Source of the DNA: Pleurocapsales cyanobacterium LEGE 10410
GTDB taxonomy: Bacteria > Cyanobacteriota > Cyanobacteriia > Cyanobacteriales > Xenococcaceae
Length of the DNA: 63,438 bases
NCBI GenBank assembly: GCA_015207195.1
Contig: JADEXJ010000014.1
Location: 1-63,438 of the forward strand
Direction: 5' to 3'
A program made the translations under genes and the position numbers. This document shows positions 15,858 through 25,530 of this stretch, piece by piece. A model generated the notes under the pieces. It had not been told where the DNA came from. It searched no databases and saw nothing but the letters and a program-made list of their open reading frames with translations. Every line of letters starts with the position of its first letter. Position 1 is the first letter of the stretch.

Positions 15858-17108
15858 TTGAAGTCAAGACAAGTCGAAAAAAAACTCCCAATTCTACGTG
15901 CCTTTCGCTATCGAAATTATCGTCTCTATTTTCTGGGACAGGGGATTTCGCAGATTGGGAACTGGAGTACTATCCTAGCTACCAGTTGGTTAGTCTATCA
16001 GCTGACTGACTCTGCTCTTTTACTAGGTGTAGTAGGGTTTGCCAGCCGTATTCCCACTCTATTCATTTCACCCCTAGCGGGAGTAGTTGCCGATCGCAGT
16101 CCGCGTCATCGTATCATTGTTATTACTCAGATTTTATCGATGGTGCAGTCTTTTTGTCTAGCAGCCTTGGCTTTGACGGATGTAATCAACGTCTGGCAAA
16201 TTATCGCCCTATCTCTGTTTCAAGGGACGGTCAACGCTCTGTATATGCCGACACTTCAGGCATTTGTCAAAGAAATTATCGAGCAACCAGAAGATTTGGG
16301 GAATGCGATCGCTCTTAACTCTTCTTTGATTAGCAGTGCTAGATTAATCGGACCTGCTATGGCTGGTTTTTTGGTAGCTAGCTTTGGGGCGGGGATTTGC
16401 TTTTTGCTAGATGGGATTAGTTATTTGGCGGTAATTGCTGCTTTTTTGGCCATGAAAGTTCCTCCAACCAAGATTATCCCCAGCACAACCTCCATCCTCC
16501 AAAAGCTCAAGGAAGGTTTCGACTATGCCTATGATAATTCAGCAATTCGCTCGATGTTATTGCTGTTGTCTTTACTAGGATTTGTTGGCTTGCCCTATGT
16601 GATTTTAACGCCTATATTTGCTGCCGATATTCTCCAAGGTGGTTCGGAAACTTTGGGTCTATTGATGGGTGCTTCGGCTTTGGGGGCTTTTATTGCCAGT
16701 ATTTATCTCAGTTCGAGATCTAATATCTTCGGTTTGGAAAAAGCGATCGCGATCGCTCCTTTTCTACTGGGAACTGGCTTTATTGTTTTCTCACTCTCCC
16801 AGGTTTTGCTCTACTCTTTGCCGATCATGGTAGTGATTGGCTTTAGCGTGATTTTACAGCTCGCTTCTACTAATACTGTGTTGCAAACTATAGTTGATGA
16901 TGATAAGCGGGGCAGACTAATGAGCTTGGTTTCGATGGCATTTATGGGGGTAGTTCCCTTCGGCAATTTGTTTTCTGGGTGGCTAGCTAGTCAGATCGGC
17001 GTAACTAATACCTTTGTTATCAATGGCTTGGTATGTCTGGGAGGTTCGATCCTGTTTATCCGTCAGCTTAAAAATGTTGAGCGAGTCTTAAGGATTTGGC
17101 GTTGCTGA
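15858..17108 (+). CDS. MFS transporter (EntS-like exporter)
   Basis: 416 aa with about 12 hydrophobic helices. The TM1 entry RNYRLYFLGQGISQIGNW and the loop motif GVVADRSPRHR are typical of the enterobactin-exporter-like MFS subfamily. The start is TTG 15858; no better ATG precedes the conserved cytoplasmic segment. As the last gene of the plus-strand run it is a candidate exporter of the polyketide or of an intermediate. Confidence 0.87.
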   Translation: MKSRQVEKKLPILRAFRYRNYRLYFLGQGISQIGNWSTILATSWLVYQLTDSALLLGVVGFASRIPTLFISPLAGVVADRSPRHRIIVITQILSMVQSFCLAALALTDVINVWQIIALSLFQGTVNALYMPTLQAFVKEIIEQPEDLGNAIALNSSLISSARLIGPAMAGFLVASFGAGICFLLDGISYLAVIAAFLAMKVPPTKIIPSTTSILQKLKEGFDYAYDNSAIRSMLLLLSLLGFVGLPYVILTPIFAADILQGGSETLGLLMGASALGAFIASIYLSSRSNIFGLEKAIAIAPFLLGTGFIVFSLSQVLLYSLPIMVVIGFSVILQLASTNTVLQTIVDDDKRGRLMSLVSMAFMGVVPFGNLFSGWLASQIGVTNTFVINGLVCLGGSILFIRQLKNVERVLRIWRC

Positions 17109-17114
17109 ATCAAG

Positions 17115-17812
17115 ATATGAATCGACAAAGGGTTTACTTGCATGTAGGAATCAGAACATCCCAAAATCGAAGATAGTAAACTAACAAACGAATTGAATGC
17201 TATAACATTTCCTTAGATTTAGAATAACAAAGTGTTTTTCGATGCAGTCGAGCCAAATAGTGTCTGAGACGAGTATTCTCTCCCTCAAACCTAGTCATAC
17301 GAAGCGAAGCGGAGCTAATCCTTGACCGTCCCTAAAAACTAGCCCTATCCTAAACAAAGGCGACGGTTCGCCGCATGTATTCCCTTATCCCACAGGGATT
17401 TCCTTCGGTCTGCGAAGCGGTAACTTTTAGGATAAGTTTTACAAACGATCCAATCGCCGTCTGGAATAAATTGTGAATAGACTTTCCATCCGTCTCATCA
17501 AGTTCTTCTACCTCTAGAATTGTTACTGGGTCATAAGCATTGGACAACAACTTTCCTACTTCTTTGACCCAGGTAATTATTGTTGTGTGATAAACTTCCT
17601 TAACTTTCTATATTGCACGAAAACCCATGCATGCCATTAACGTGCATTTTTAGACATTCTCGTTTAAATTCGTCATAATAACCCTGATGGTTATTGTAGT
17701 CTGTGATACATTAGCGATCGCAATTTACACAAACATAGTTTTACTTTCCTTGCCGATTCTTTCCATTTTCAAGAGTATGTTCGGACTTACATTCTGGACA
17801 TTGCATTATTTT
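17115..17812 (-). pseudogene. Decayed IS1-family transposase
   Basis: Read on the minus strand from about 17806 downwards, the sequence starts MQCPECKSEHTLENG with IS1-type zinc-finger cysteines. It continues through ECLKMHVNGMHG, NAYDPVTILEVEELDE and, near the end, MTRFEGENTRLRHYLARLH with CYSKSKEML. These pieces lie in order but in different frames and are interrupted by stop codons, so the element is dead. It marks a former insertion between the PKS core and the tailoring/export arm. Confidence 0.85.
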
Positions 17813-17877
17813 TTGCCTAATTCATGTCTCAATTATGCAATACTGAGAATTAAATAGCGATCGCTCTGCTTCTCCTG

Positions 17878-19044
17878 CTAAAGCCGTAATCTCCGATCTT
17901 TGGTAATAACTTCATTGTGACCAGGTGAGTCAATGACTTTTCTGTTCAAACTAACGAGTAGAGTTTGGAGTTTGCGAATCTGGACTTTTCTCAACAATCT
18001 ATAGTGATAAGTTTTGTAGGGATAGGGAAGCAAAGCAAGACATAGCAATTTTAATTTTTTATGGTTAACCATGGGAAATTTCAAGTCGACGTTTTCAAAT
18101 TCAGTTGAAATTTTGATTGGTTTGGTATATTCGGTTTGACAGTCGATTTCTTCAAATGCTAGCTTCATTTCTTTAGATAAATACTTATGAATCGGCATGC
18201 CAAACACGAGACAATCTTGATTTGATTGTTCGGTAGTAAAACCAGCCGGATTGCTATTAATTTCCCAAGTTTGAATTTTTCCTGCCAAAACACTATAGTC
18301 GATTCTTCCGTAATTAATACGTGCTGTCTGAAATATTTTTCTTAATTCAGATTCATGGGGGTTAGTTTCTAAATATTCTGTTTCTTCGAGATTTCTCATT
18401 TTTTTGGCTTTTTCGGTTTGAGCGTTACCGCTATTTTTAAGCATCCAGCTAAATCCCAAAAACATACTAAAAGGTATAATGCGCTCGCCAATAATTAGAG
18501 CCGAATACTTTCTAAAAATTCCGCTGTCATCTGAAGTATCAGAATACTCGGTAATCATCCGATTTTCTTTACTTTTTCCCTGTCTACTGAGTTCATTAAT
18601 GACACGATCTAATTCTTCGCGGGTATTGAGTAACTGCGTTGTTGGACCTTGATGATCGTTGGTAACTCGTAGAAAAACAGGAAATTTATTTGGTATTTTA
18701 TCATCGTCATATTCATCTAGATGATAAACATTGAATTCGTTCGAGCCATGATAATACAGAGTGCGTAATAGTTCATAGCGTTTCATCGAGAGAAGCGGAT
18801 GATTTAATAAACGCAGATTTTTAATAGTTGAAAGTCTCTGCCAAATTTTAGCTACTTCTTCTGCCTGAACAGGAGTCAAAAATTCAACATCAGAAAAAAT
18901 ATATGTTCCATATGGTATGTATTTATAGCGAATTATTTGCTCATAGGTAATGAAATTTACCTGGAGGATCAAATTGAGTCCCCAGTCTTTCAAGTAGTTT
19001 CTAAACGGGTGTTTGTTAACTTCTGTACTTAGAAAATAAATCAT
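17878..19044 (-). CDS. ATP-grasp-like protein of unknown function
   Basis: 388 aa. The central part (FPVFLRVTNDHQGP, later INYGRIDYSVLAGKIQ and WEINSNPAG) looks like an ATP-grasp fold: a phosphate-binding strand followed by the D...E.N.NP metal-binding ending. No signal peptide or membrane segment is seen. Related hypothetical proteins ligate acids to amines or handle cofactors, but no substrate can be named. It is flanked by transposase remnants on both sides and could be accessory cargo or part of the cluster. The AT-rich upstream region would contain its promoter. Confidence 0.65.
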   Translation of the reverse strand: MIYFLSTEVNKHPFRNYLKDWGLNLILQVNFITYEQIIRYKYIPYGTYIFSDVEFLTPVQAEEVAKIWQRLSTIKNLRLLNHPLLSMKRYELLRTLYYHGSNEFNVYHLDEYDDDKIPNKFPVFLRVTNDHQGPTTQLLNTREELDRVINELSRQGKSKENRMITEYSDTSDDSGIFRKYSALIIGERIIPFSMFLGFSWMLKNSGNAQTEKAKKMRNLEETEYLETNPHESELRKIFQTARINYGRIDYSVLAGKIQTWEINSNPAGFTTEQSNQDCLVFGMPIHKYLSKEMKLAFEEIDCQTEYTKPIKISTEFENVDLKFPMVNHKKLKLLCLALLPYPYKTYHYRLLRKVQIRKLQTLLVSLNRKVIDSPGHNEVITKDRRLRL

Positions 19045-19705
19045 GATTTTAGCTAATTATGGTCGGTCAATGTTTGATGAGATTAAAAGACAAACAGAAA
19101 TTATTAGGGCGATTTTAGTATTATCCAAATAACTATATTCTGGAAGAAATTTCATAATTATCACTAAAATTGTTGTTCGTTTTGACTTAGTGCAGGGAGC
19201 GAGTTTTTCCCAAACGACAATTTTTATTAAATGTCGATTCGTTTTCAATTGTCTTAACGATCTACATTTAGACAATCTATAAAACGCTGGGATGTAACAT
19301 TAGACCTCGCTTTTCTGGGTATTTAAGACAAAGTAGTCTGCTTATTCAACAGAATCTGAAAACCTAAAATGTAAGTCTTTATCTATAGATATTGGGGTGA
19401 TTTGCAACCATTTATGCGTTGTAGCGATATTTTTCGACAAAGGTGAATTTATTTTTAGTAGTTTTCAACTGGCGATACGAATAACAATAAGCAAAAATCT
19501 TCGATGTAAAATTAGCGTTATGTCATATTTTATAAGGTAACAAATTGATGAAAAATAATTTAGAAAATAGCTTTTTTAGACTATTTTATACTTTGAGACC
19601 ACCAATATAATATTATGTATACTTTTTTACATAGTAGGTCTGAATTGCAAATTTTTGTCTATAAATTTTGCAAAAAAAAAAATCGGTACTATTTATACCA
19701 ATTCT
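19045..19705. other. AT-rich intergenic region
   Basis: About 660 bp, AT-rich, ending in an A-run near 19675. A 72-codon minus-strand frame at 19057-19275 has no recognisable features and is not called. Nothing else was seen. Confidence 0.5.
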
Positions 19706-19870
19706 TTAAATGTTGACTACAGATAATGCTTTCAGTACATGAGTCCGTCCTGTAATCGAAGCAAGAACCTCCTTGGGCATTTCTTCAAGTCTTTGAGTAA
19801 TTAGGGCTTGCAACTCTTCCCAACAAGTTGGGGTTTTCCATCTTAGAGCTAATTCGTAAACAAAAGATTA
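19706..19870 (-). pseudogene. C-terminal remnant of a transposase
   Basis: On the minus strand this encodes a short open segment beginning FVYELALRWKTPTCWEELQ, with LEEMPKEVLASITG and a stop at 19706. It is preceded by an in-frame stop. The wording resembles the tail of a cyanobacterial DDE transposase; the family is uncertain. It is only about 54 residues, so it is a remnant. Confidence 0.5.
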
Positions 19871-19884
19871 AGCCGTAAACCTCA

Positions 19885-20530
19885 GTGCCATTAGACGAAT
19901 TAATGACACGACTTGTAAGGTTAGAGCGATCGCTTAAAAAATATGTGATGTGGGATGGTCAATGGCAAAGAGTTGAATCAGTTGAAACCATTTTGAAAAA
20001 TCATCATCCAGAAAGCTTTGGTCACAAATTAGTACGATGTCGTAATGGAGAAAAAAGAGAAATTTGGGCTTTTACAAAAGTAGTTCGTTTGAAAAAGTAT
20101 GGTCGAAAAAGATTAGTAATCGTTCATGAGAAGTCAGATTTAAGTGATTCTCCGAGATTTTTTGTGACTGATGCACTACATTGGGACGCTTCGAGAGTAT
20201 TTGCTACTTGGACTTATCGTTGGTCAGTAGAAATTTTCCATGAGTTCTCCAAACAATTAGTTGGGTTTGAGTCGGCTCAGTTACGGAATGAAGAAGCGGT
20301 AAAACGCCACTAGATGCGGCGAACTATGCGCCTTTCTCTCAAATTGACTTTTCTGGGATGTCCAAAGCCTTTTGGTGAAGGCAGTAATGGTTTTAACACC
20401 TACCACTCAGCATCGCTTAAATCACTTGGATAAGATTTTCTATGAAGTGCTGCGATTTGAGGAAGACGACTCATTTACGTTTCTTTATTCAACACTAACT
20501 AGCTTATATTCTATTAAATGAAGAAGAAAA
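19885..20530 (+). pseudogene. Truncated transposase remnant (IS4/IS701-like)
   Basis: Codons 19885-20313 read as a 142-aa C-terminal piece of a DDE transposase. It includes FATWTYRWSVEIFHEFSKQ, a YREK-like region, and FESAQLRNEEAVKRH. The frame is broken at 20313 and related-looking sequence continues to about 20500. The N-terminal catalytic part is missing. Together with the IS1 remnant it shows repeated insertion between the two arms of the cluster. Confidence 0.75.
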
Positions 20531-20578
20531 ACTACGGTTTTCAAAATAGATGCGGTTTAAAATGCCCAAAGTATTAAT

Positions 20579-22225
20579 TTAAGGCAGATCGGATAAACCA
20601 CCATCGGGCAAATTACTAACCGCTCTTTGGATTTGAGCATAAGACTGATTATAGTCAACAATGGCGTTGAGCAAATTACCGCGAGTGGTAGTCAACTCAG
20701 TTTGAGCATCAATTACGTCGGTTTGTGTTCCTACCCCTGCTTGAAATCTCAGCCTTGCCAATCGCAAACTTTCTTGGGCTAGTTCAACAGCTTGGGTAGC
20801 TGTATCAATGTTTTCTTGATTGGCATTGAGATTAAAATAAGCACTTTCTACCTCCAAACGAATTGCATCTCGCTGATCGGCAAATTCTGCTTCGTCAATT
20901 TGAATATCTGTAGAGGCTTGTCTGGCTCTTGCTCTTGCTGCACCGCCATCAAACAATGCCCACTGTACATTTGCTCCAATCGAGTAGCCATCATCAACCC
21001 CCGTATCATCGTCTAATTCTTCCTGGAGGTCATAACTCGCCACCAGACTGACTTGAGGTCGATTATCAGCTAAGGCAATGGTGCGTTGTTCGGCGTTGAT
21101 TTCTCTTTCTAATAAAAATTGTTCTAATTCTGCACGGTTTTTGTATGCCAAAACAATGCTTTCAGGCAAAGAAGAATTCCAGTTTCCAGCAGGTTCAACT
21201 TCATCAGCCGTTTGCAAGGCTACTTTCTGTCCAACATTTAAGGTGTCGGCTAGTGTTCTTTGAGCGGTTTCTTGATTAGCTTGTTCTATATTTAGTCTTT
21301 GTCGTGCTTGAGCTAATTCAACCCTAGCCTGTAGTACCTCAAATTCCGTTCCTACGCCCGCTCGTTCCAGAAGTTCCGCATCATCAAGAGTTTGAGTTGC
21401 TTCTTCTACGGCAGCTTGTTCGATTTCTACTTGAGCATCGGCACTCTGGAGATTGTAGTAGTCGGTGGCAACCTGTAACCTGGTGTTTTCGATCGCCTGC
21501 TCTAGAGCCAGCTGGTTAAAGCGAACCTGTTTTTCCGCACTGTCAATAGTCGCTCCTCTGCGCCCGCCTGTATAGATATCGTAACTTAGAGACAGGGAAC
21601 CATCGAATGTGTTAGTGGCAGAGTCGTCAACCGAGAGAGCTTGTGGCACATCAATAGCTTGACTGCCTGCTGTTTGCCGATTGTCAAAACCGATCAATGT
21701 ACTGAGGCTGGGATACAGTTCAGCCCTAGCTTCATCTAATTGTTCCAATGAGCGATCGACGTTTAAACGAGATATTTCGACTTCCCTGTTGCTAACCAAG
21801 GCTACTGCAACAGCTTCTTCCAGCGTGATTGGTTGTTCTAAATCAACGGTTACTTCGTCAGGTTGAGTTGGAAACAATAATGGGTCGGTATCGGTATTGT
21901 ATATATCCAGTTCAATAATTGACGGCAATACTTCTGGTGTATCTTCGGGAGTTACGGGAGTTAGCTGAGCTAATTTGTTTGATATCGGTAGGAAAGACCA
22001 GTTAGAGGCGGTTAGAAAAACTTGGGAATCAGAATCAACTCGGTTGGACGTTGGTAACAGCGCGGTTGCCAGATTGACCTTTAATCTATTTGGCTGGGGT
22101 CTAATTTTTTCTGTGCCGAGAACTCGATCGCTATCAGGCACTTCAGCATTAGCAGAGGTAGTGTGATTAAATAAGATAGCTGTACCCACACCAAAGGCAC
22201 AGGCTATTTTTTTAGTATGGTTCAT
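20579..22225 (-). CDS. TolC-type outer-membrane efflux protein
   Basis: 548 aa with an N-terminal signal peptide (basic MNHTKK, a hydrophobic core, then SANA). Two TolC repeats follow, each with the ALVSNREVE/ALAYKNRAEL-type helix starts, the LSYDIYTGGRRGA strand and the RLRFQAGVGTQTDVIDAQ motif. A 100-residue pre-domain rich in P and T precedes the barrel part, as in cyanobacterial TolC proteins. It lies last in a row with DevA, DevC and DevB homologues, so the four likely form one tripartite efflux path through inner membrane, periplasm and outer membrane. Cargo by context: the halogenated polyketide. Confidence 0.9.
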   Translation of the reverse strand: MNHTKKIACAFGVGTAILFNHTTSANAEVPDSDRVLGTEKIRPQPNRLKVNLATALLPTSNRVDSDSQVFLTASNWSFLPISNKLAQLTPVTPEDTPEVLPSIIELDIYNTDTDPLLFPTQPDEVTVDLEQPITLEEAVAVALVSNREVEISRLNVDRSLEQLDEARAELYPSLSTLIGFDNRQTAGSQAIDVPQALSVDDSATNTFDGSLSLSYDIYTGGRRGATIDSAEKQVRFNQLALEQAIENTRLQVATDYYNLQSADAQVEIEQAAVEEATQTLDDAELLERAGVGTEFEVLQARVELAQARQRLNIEQANQETAQRTLADTLNVGQKVALQTADEVEPAGNWNSSLPESIVLAYKNRAELEQFLLEREINAEQRTIALADNRPQVSLVASYDLQEELDDDTGVDDGYSIGANVQWALFDGGAARARARQASTDIQIDEAEFADQRDAIRLEVESAYFNLNANQENIDTATQAVELAQESLRLARLRFQAGVGTQTDVIDAQTELTTTRGNLLNAIVDYNQSYAQIQRAVSNLPDGGLSDLP

Positions 22226-22403
22226 CTTAAATCTTTGGTAGTGAATTTGGAGCTTTGTATAGTTTCAGATTTAAATTACTGATGTTACGCGCTAGTTTAT
22301 CGGCTAGGGTAGGGAAAGGCTTAAAGGGTAAAGGTTTTGTTGAACCATTTTTATACACAACTGATGAACATTAATCGCTCGTCGGTTTGCGTAAGGTCAG
22401 TTA

Positions 22404-23117
22404 CTAAGCCAAACGTCCATCTTCCAGATTGAGGCGACGATCGGCAAAATCGAAAATGCGAACATCATGAGTAACTAGCACCACGGTGCAGCTTTGCTCC
22501 TTGGCTAAATTCTGCATCAGCCTAATTACCTCCAAACCCGATTTTTTATCTAAAGAGGCGGTAGGTTCATCGGCTAAAACAATTTTCGGATAAGAGGCTA
22601 GAGCGCGGGCGATCGCCACTCTTTGTTGTTGTCCGACAGAAAGCTTGTTGGGGCGAGTATCGATCCAGTCGCCTAAACCCACCTTAATTAATAGTTCTTC
22701 CGCTCGTGCGATACCTTTACGGCGAGGGATGTCTGAATGTAGTCCCAGTCCCATTTGCACGTTTTGTCTGGCAGTTAGGGAATCGAGCAAGTTGTGTCCC
22801 TGGAAAATATAGCCGATGTTGCGTCGCAAATGTCTGAGCTGTCTGGACGATGCTCCGTTTAGTTCTTCCCCCAGAACCCGAAGGCTACCCGATTGGGGCG
22901 ATCGCAGTCCACCAATTAGAGTCAGCAGGGTAGTTTTACCAGACCCAGAAGGTCCCGTCAAAAAGACAATTTCTCCTGCACGAATCTCAACATTAATATC
23001 AAATAAGATTTGCTTGCGCAGATTTTTCTTACCGTGATGATAGTCAAGTCCCTCAATTGCCACAACTGTCTTTGGTTGGGCGATTTTGTTGAATACTACA
23101 ACTGTATTTGGTTGCAT
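22404..23117 (-). CDS. DevA-like ABC transporter ATP-binding protein
   Basis: About 237 aa from the ATG at 23117, which sits just after the permease stop; the open frame extends 17 codons further into the permease gene. It has Walker A GPSGSGKTT, Q-loop IFQGHNLLDSL, signature LSVGQQQRVAIARA, Walker B IVLADEPTASLD and the H-loop LVTHD. It belongs to the MacB/LolD/DevA clade. It energises the permease at 23122. The order is DevB-DevC-DevA-TolC in transcription direction. Confidence 0.9.
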   Translation of the reverse strand: MQPNTVVVFNKIAQPKTVVAIEGLDYHHGKKNLRKQILFDINVEIRAGEIVFLTGPSGSGKTTLLTLIGGLRSPQSGSLRVLGEELNGASSRQLRHLRRNIGYIFQGHNLLDSLTARQNVQMGLGLHSDIPRRKGIARAEELLIKVGLGDWIDTRPNKLSVGQQQRVAIARALASYPKIVLADEPTASLDKKSGLEVIRLMQNLAKEQSCTVVLVTHDVRIFDFADRRLNLEDGRLA

Positions 23118-23121
23118 GATT

Positions 23122-24282
23122 TTAAAATATGTCGGCTGGGTCGGCAGATTGGGTTTTACGCATAGCAATTAATCCCGAAATAATGCACATCAAGACGGTC
23201 AGCGAGAACACCGTCAAGCTTCGTTCCAAGGTCATATTCAAGGGTAAACCCGACCCTTCCCTAGCACCCTTGTAAAGCTGTAGGCACAGAGCAAATCCAG
23301 GAATAAATCCTAAAATAGAAAGCAATATTGCTTCTTGGAACACAAGCTTTGACAAATAAAAATTACTGTACCCAATCGCTTTAAGGGTGGCATACTCTAC
23401 TATCTGATCGGTAATATCGGCATACAGGATTTGATAGACAATTACCGTCCCAACGACAAAACCCAAAATTGCTCCGATGGTAAAGATAAAGCCAATTGAG
23501 GTGCTGCCTCGCCAATAATCTTTTTCAAATTGAATAAATTCTTCTTTAGAGAGAACGCGGACATCGTTGGGCAAGCTTCGTTTAAGTTTTGCGATCGTCT
23601 GCCCGACCGATGCCCCATTTTTTAAAGAGATAGCCCCGATATCAATTAGACCATTGGAACGCTGCTCGTCAAAAATGCGAATAAAGTTCAGACCGCTAGT
23701 AACCACGGTGCCGTCAGAACCAAATGAAGTCCCCAAAGTAAATACTCCGCCAACGCTAACGCGACGGTCTTCTAACTCAACGTTAACTTCAGAGTCGCGA
23801 GCCAATAATTCTTCGATGTTGCCAAATTCCTCTCGCGAAGCGCGATCGTATAATACTACGTCTGCTCGTCTTAACTTAGATAAGTTTTTCTCAATTTCAG
23901 GCAGATCCAAAATATTATCTTCAGGATCGATCCCAATGGTCATGAGGCTGCGTTTTCCTCCCGTTTCTGGATTTCTCCACGAACCATAACTAATATAAAT
24001 AGGACTGACCGACTCGACTTCTGGTAAACCTAATGATTGATATAAACGTTTTTGCGAAAATTCTTTCAAATCTACCAGAGCAAGAGATTGAGAATTAAGC
24101 ACGAAGATATCTGCTTTTAATTGATGATGTAATCTAACCGCGCTATCAAATAGGGCATCGCGGAATCCTAGCTGCATCATCATTAAAATTACCGCAAAGG
24201 CAATACCTGCTAGGGCAACGAGTAAACGAGTTTTTTCTCTAGTCAATTGCATCCATGCTAGAGGTGGAATTAAACCAAACAT
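23122..24282 (-). CDS. DevC-like ABC transporter permease
   Basis: 386 aa of the FtsX/MacB/DevC family. It has an N-terminal TM (LVALAGIAFAVILMMMQLGF), a large periplasmic domain of about 210 residues, then three C-terminal TM helices, including IGFIFTIGAILGFVVGTVIV. It fits the cyanobacterial DevC permease, which exports heterocyst glycolipids in Anabaena. The neighbouring halogenase and PKS genes suggest a different cargo here. Confidence 0.9.
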   Translation of the reverse strand: MFGLIPPLAWMQLTREKTRLLVALAGIAFAVILMMMQLGFRDALFDSAVRLHHQLKADIFVLNSQSLALVDLKEFSQKRLYQSLGLPEVESVSPIYISYGSWRNPETGGKRSLMTIGIDPEDNILDLPEIEKNLSKLRRADVVLYDRASREEFGNIEELLARDSEVNVELEDRRVSVGGVFTLGTSFGSDGTVVTSGLNFIRIFDEQRSNGLIDIGAISLKNGASVGQTIAKLKRSLPNDVRVLSKEEFIQFEKDYWRGSTSIGFIFTIGAILGFVVGTVIVYQILYADITDQIVEYATLKAIGYSNFYLSKLVFQEAILLSILGFIPGFALCLQLYKGAREGSGLPLNMTLERSLTVFSLTVLMCIISGLIAMRKTQSADPADIF

Positions 24283-24312
24283 ATATTTAAATTTCTCTAA
24301 GCTGGAGTAATA

Positions 24313-25500
24313 TTAGGGCGTAAGGGAAACATCGCCAGATTCAATTTCTACATCAACCTGTAAGTTAATTAAGCCAGCGACCAAAGAACTGTCTTCTTCG
24401 TTCAAACGAATTTTGACCTCAATCACTCTAGAATCTGTATCCGCAGCAGGGTCGTTGTCCAAAATATCATTTCTACCAATTTGTGAGCTAACTCGTTCTA
24501 CCGTCCCCGTAATTGCTCTAGGCAAGCTAGGATCAGTGACAATTGCTGTTTGTCCGAGTTCAATCTCTTGAATGTCGCTTTCATAGACTTCTGCAACCAC
24601 ATACATCTGTTCAATATCACCTAGCTGCAAGATTCCATCATCGCCAACAACCTCACCAGAATAAGCTGCAATATCTAAAACTTGTCCTGGGCGGGGTGCG
24701 CGGACTATAGTTCGCTCTAAGCTAGCCTCTGCTAGTTCCAAATTACTTTGTGCCGATTGAACCTCAATTTCGCTTTGAGTTTGAGCCAGCTCTGCTCTGG
24801 CAGATTCTAACTGCGCCCTGGCATTTGCCAGATTTTGGGTACGAGCTTCTGTCAACTGAGCAAGCTCGGCTTTGGCATTATCAAGCTCGGCTTCTTTACT
24901 ATAGAAATTGACTGCGTTTTCATCGAGAACTTGTTGAGAAACAGCCCCTTCATCCACTAAAAACTGATTGCGTTGATAATCCTTGCGTGTAGTATTTAAT
25001 TCTGCGGTTAACTGCTTGACTCTAGCCTTTTGAGCTTCGACTTCATAGGACTGGGGTGACTCGATTTGGGCAATACGAGTTTCCGCTTCTTTGATTTGAG
25101 CCTCACCGAATTTAGTCGAACTATCATAGCGCACCTGGGCTTCTGCTAACTGACTAGCCGCCAAATTTTTCTCTGCCAGCTTTTCGTCATAATCTTCCAA
25201 GTAAGCTAGAATCTCTCCTTGCTGTACCTGCTGTCCTTCGCTGACTAGCAACTCACTGATGCGACTGCCAGAGGTTCCACTAACTGTAATAACTTCACCC
25301 CTAGGCTCAATCCGACCCAAAGAAGTTACGTTTCTAACCACTGGTACTTCAGGAGCTGGTTGTGCAGCAGGAGGATTATTAGCCTGGGGAGGATTAGCTT
25401 GAAGTCGCCAAAAATATAGTGCAGCTAGACCAGGAACAAAAGAAGCTAAAGTTGCTAGGGAAACCGCTATCCGACCTTTATTTGCTATCTGTTGTGACAT
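24313..25500 (-). CDS. DevB-like membrane-fusion (HlyD-family) adaptor
   Basis: 395 aa. It has an N-terminal membrane anchor (LATLASFVPGLAALYFW) and a biotinyl-lipoyl half-motif (ISELLVSEGQQVQQGEILAYL). A long coiled-coil hairpin (about 110-250) is rich in A, E and Q, and the beta-barrel segment RTIVRAPRPGQVLD follows. It bridges the DevC permease and TolC. It starts 30 bp after the halogenase stop, so the two are probably co-transcribed. Confidence 0.9.
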   Translation of the reverse strand: MSQQIANKGRIAVSLATLASFVPGLAALYFWRLQANPPQANNPPAAQPAPEVPVVRNVTSLGRIEPRGEVITVSGTSGSRISELLVSEGQQVQQGEILAYLEDYDEKLAEKNLAASQLAEAQVRYDSSTKFGEAQIKEAETRIAQIESPQSYEVEAQKARVKQLTAELNTTRKDYQRNQFLVDEGAVSQQVLDENAVNFYSKEAELDNAKAELAQLTEARTQNLANARAQLESARAELAQTQSEIEVQSAQSNLELAEASLERTIVRAPRPGQVLDIAAYSGEVVGDDGILQLGDIEQMYVVAEVYESDIQEIELGQTAIVTDPSLPRAITGTVERVSSQIGRNDILDNDPAADTDSRVIEVKIRLNEEDSSLVAGLINLQVDVEIESGDVSLTP

Positions 25501-25530
25501 AATTATTTAACTGCTCCGTTCGACAGAAAT

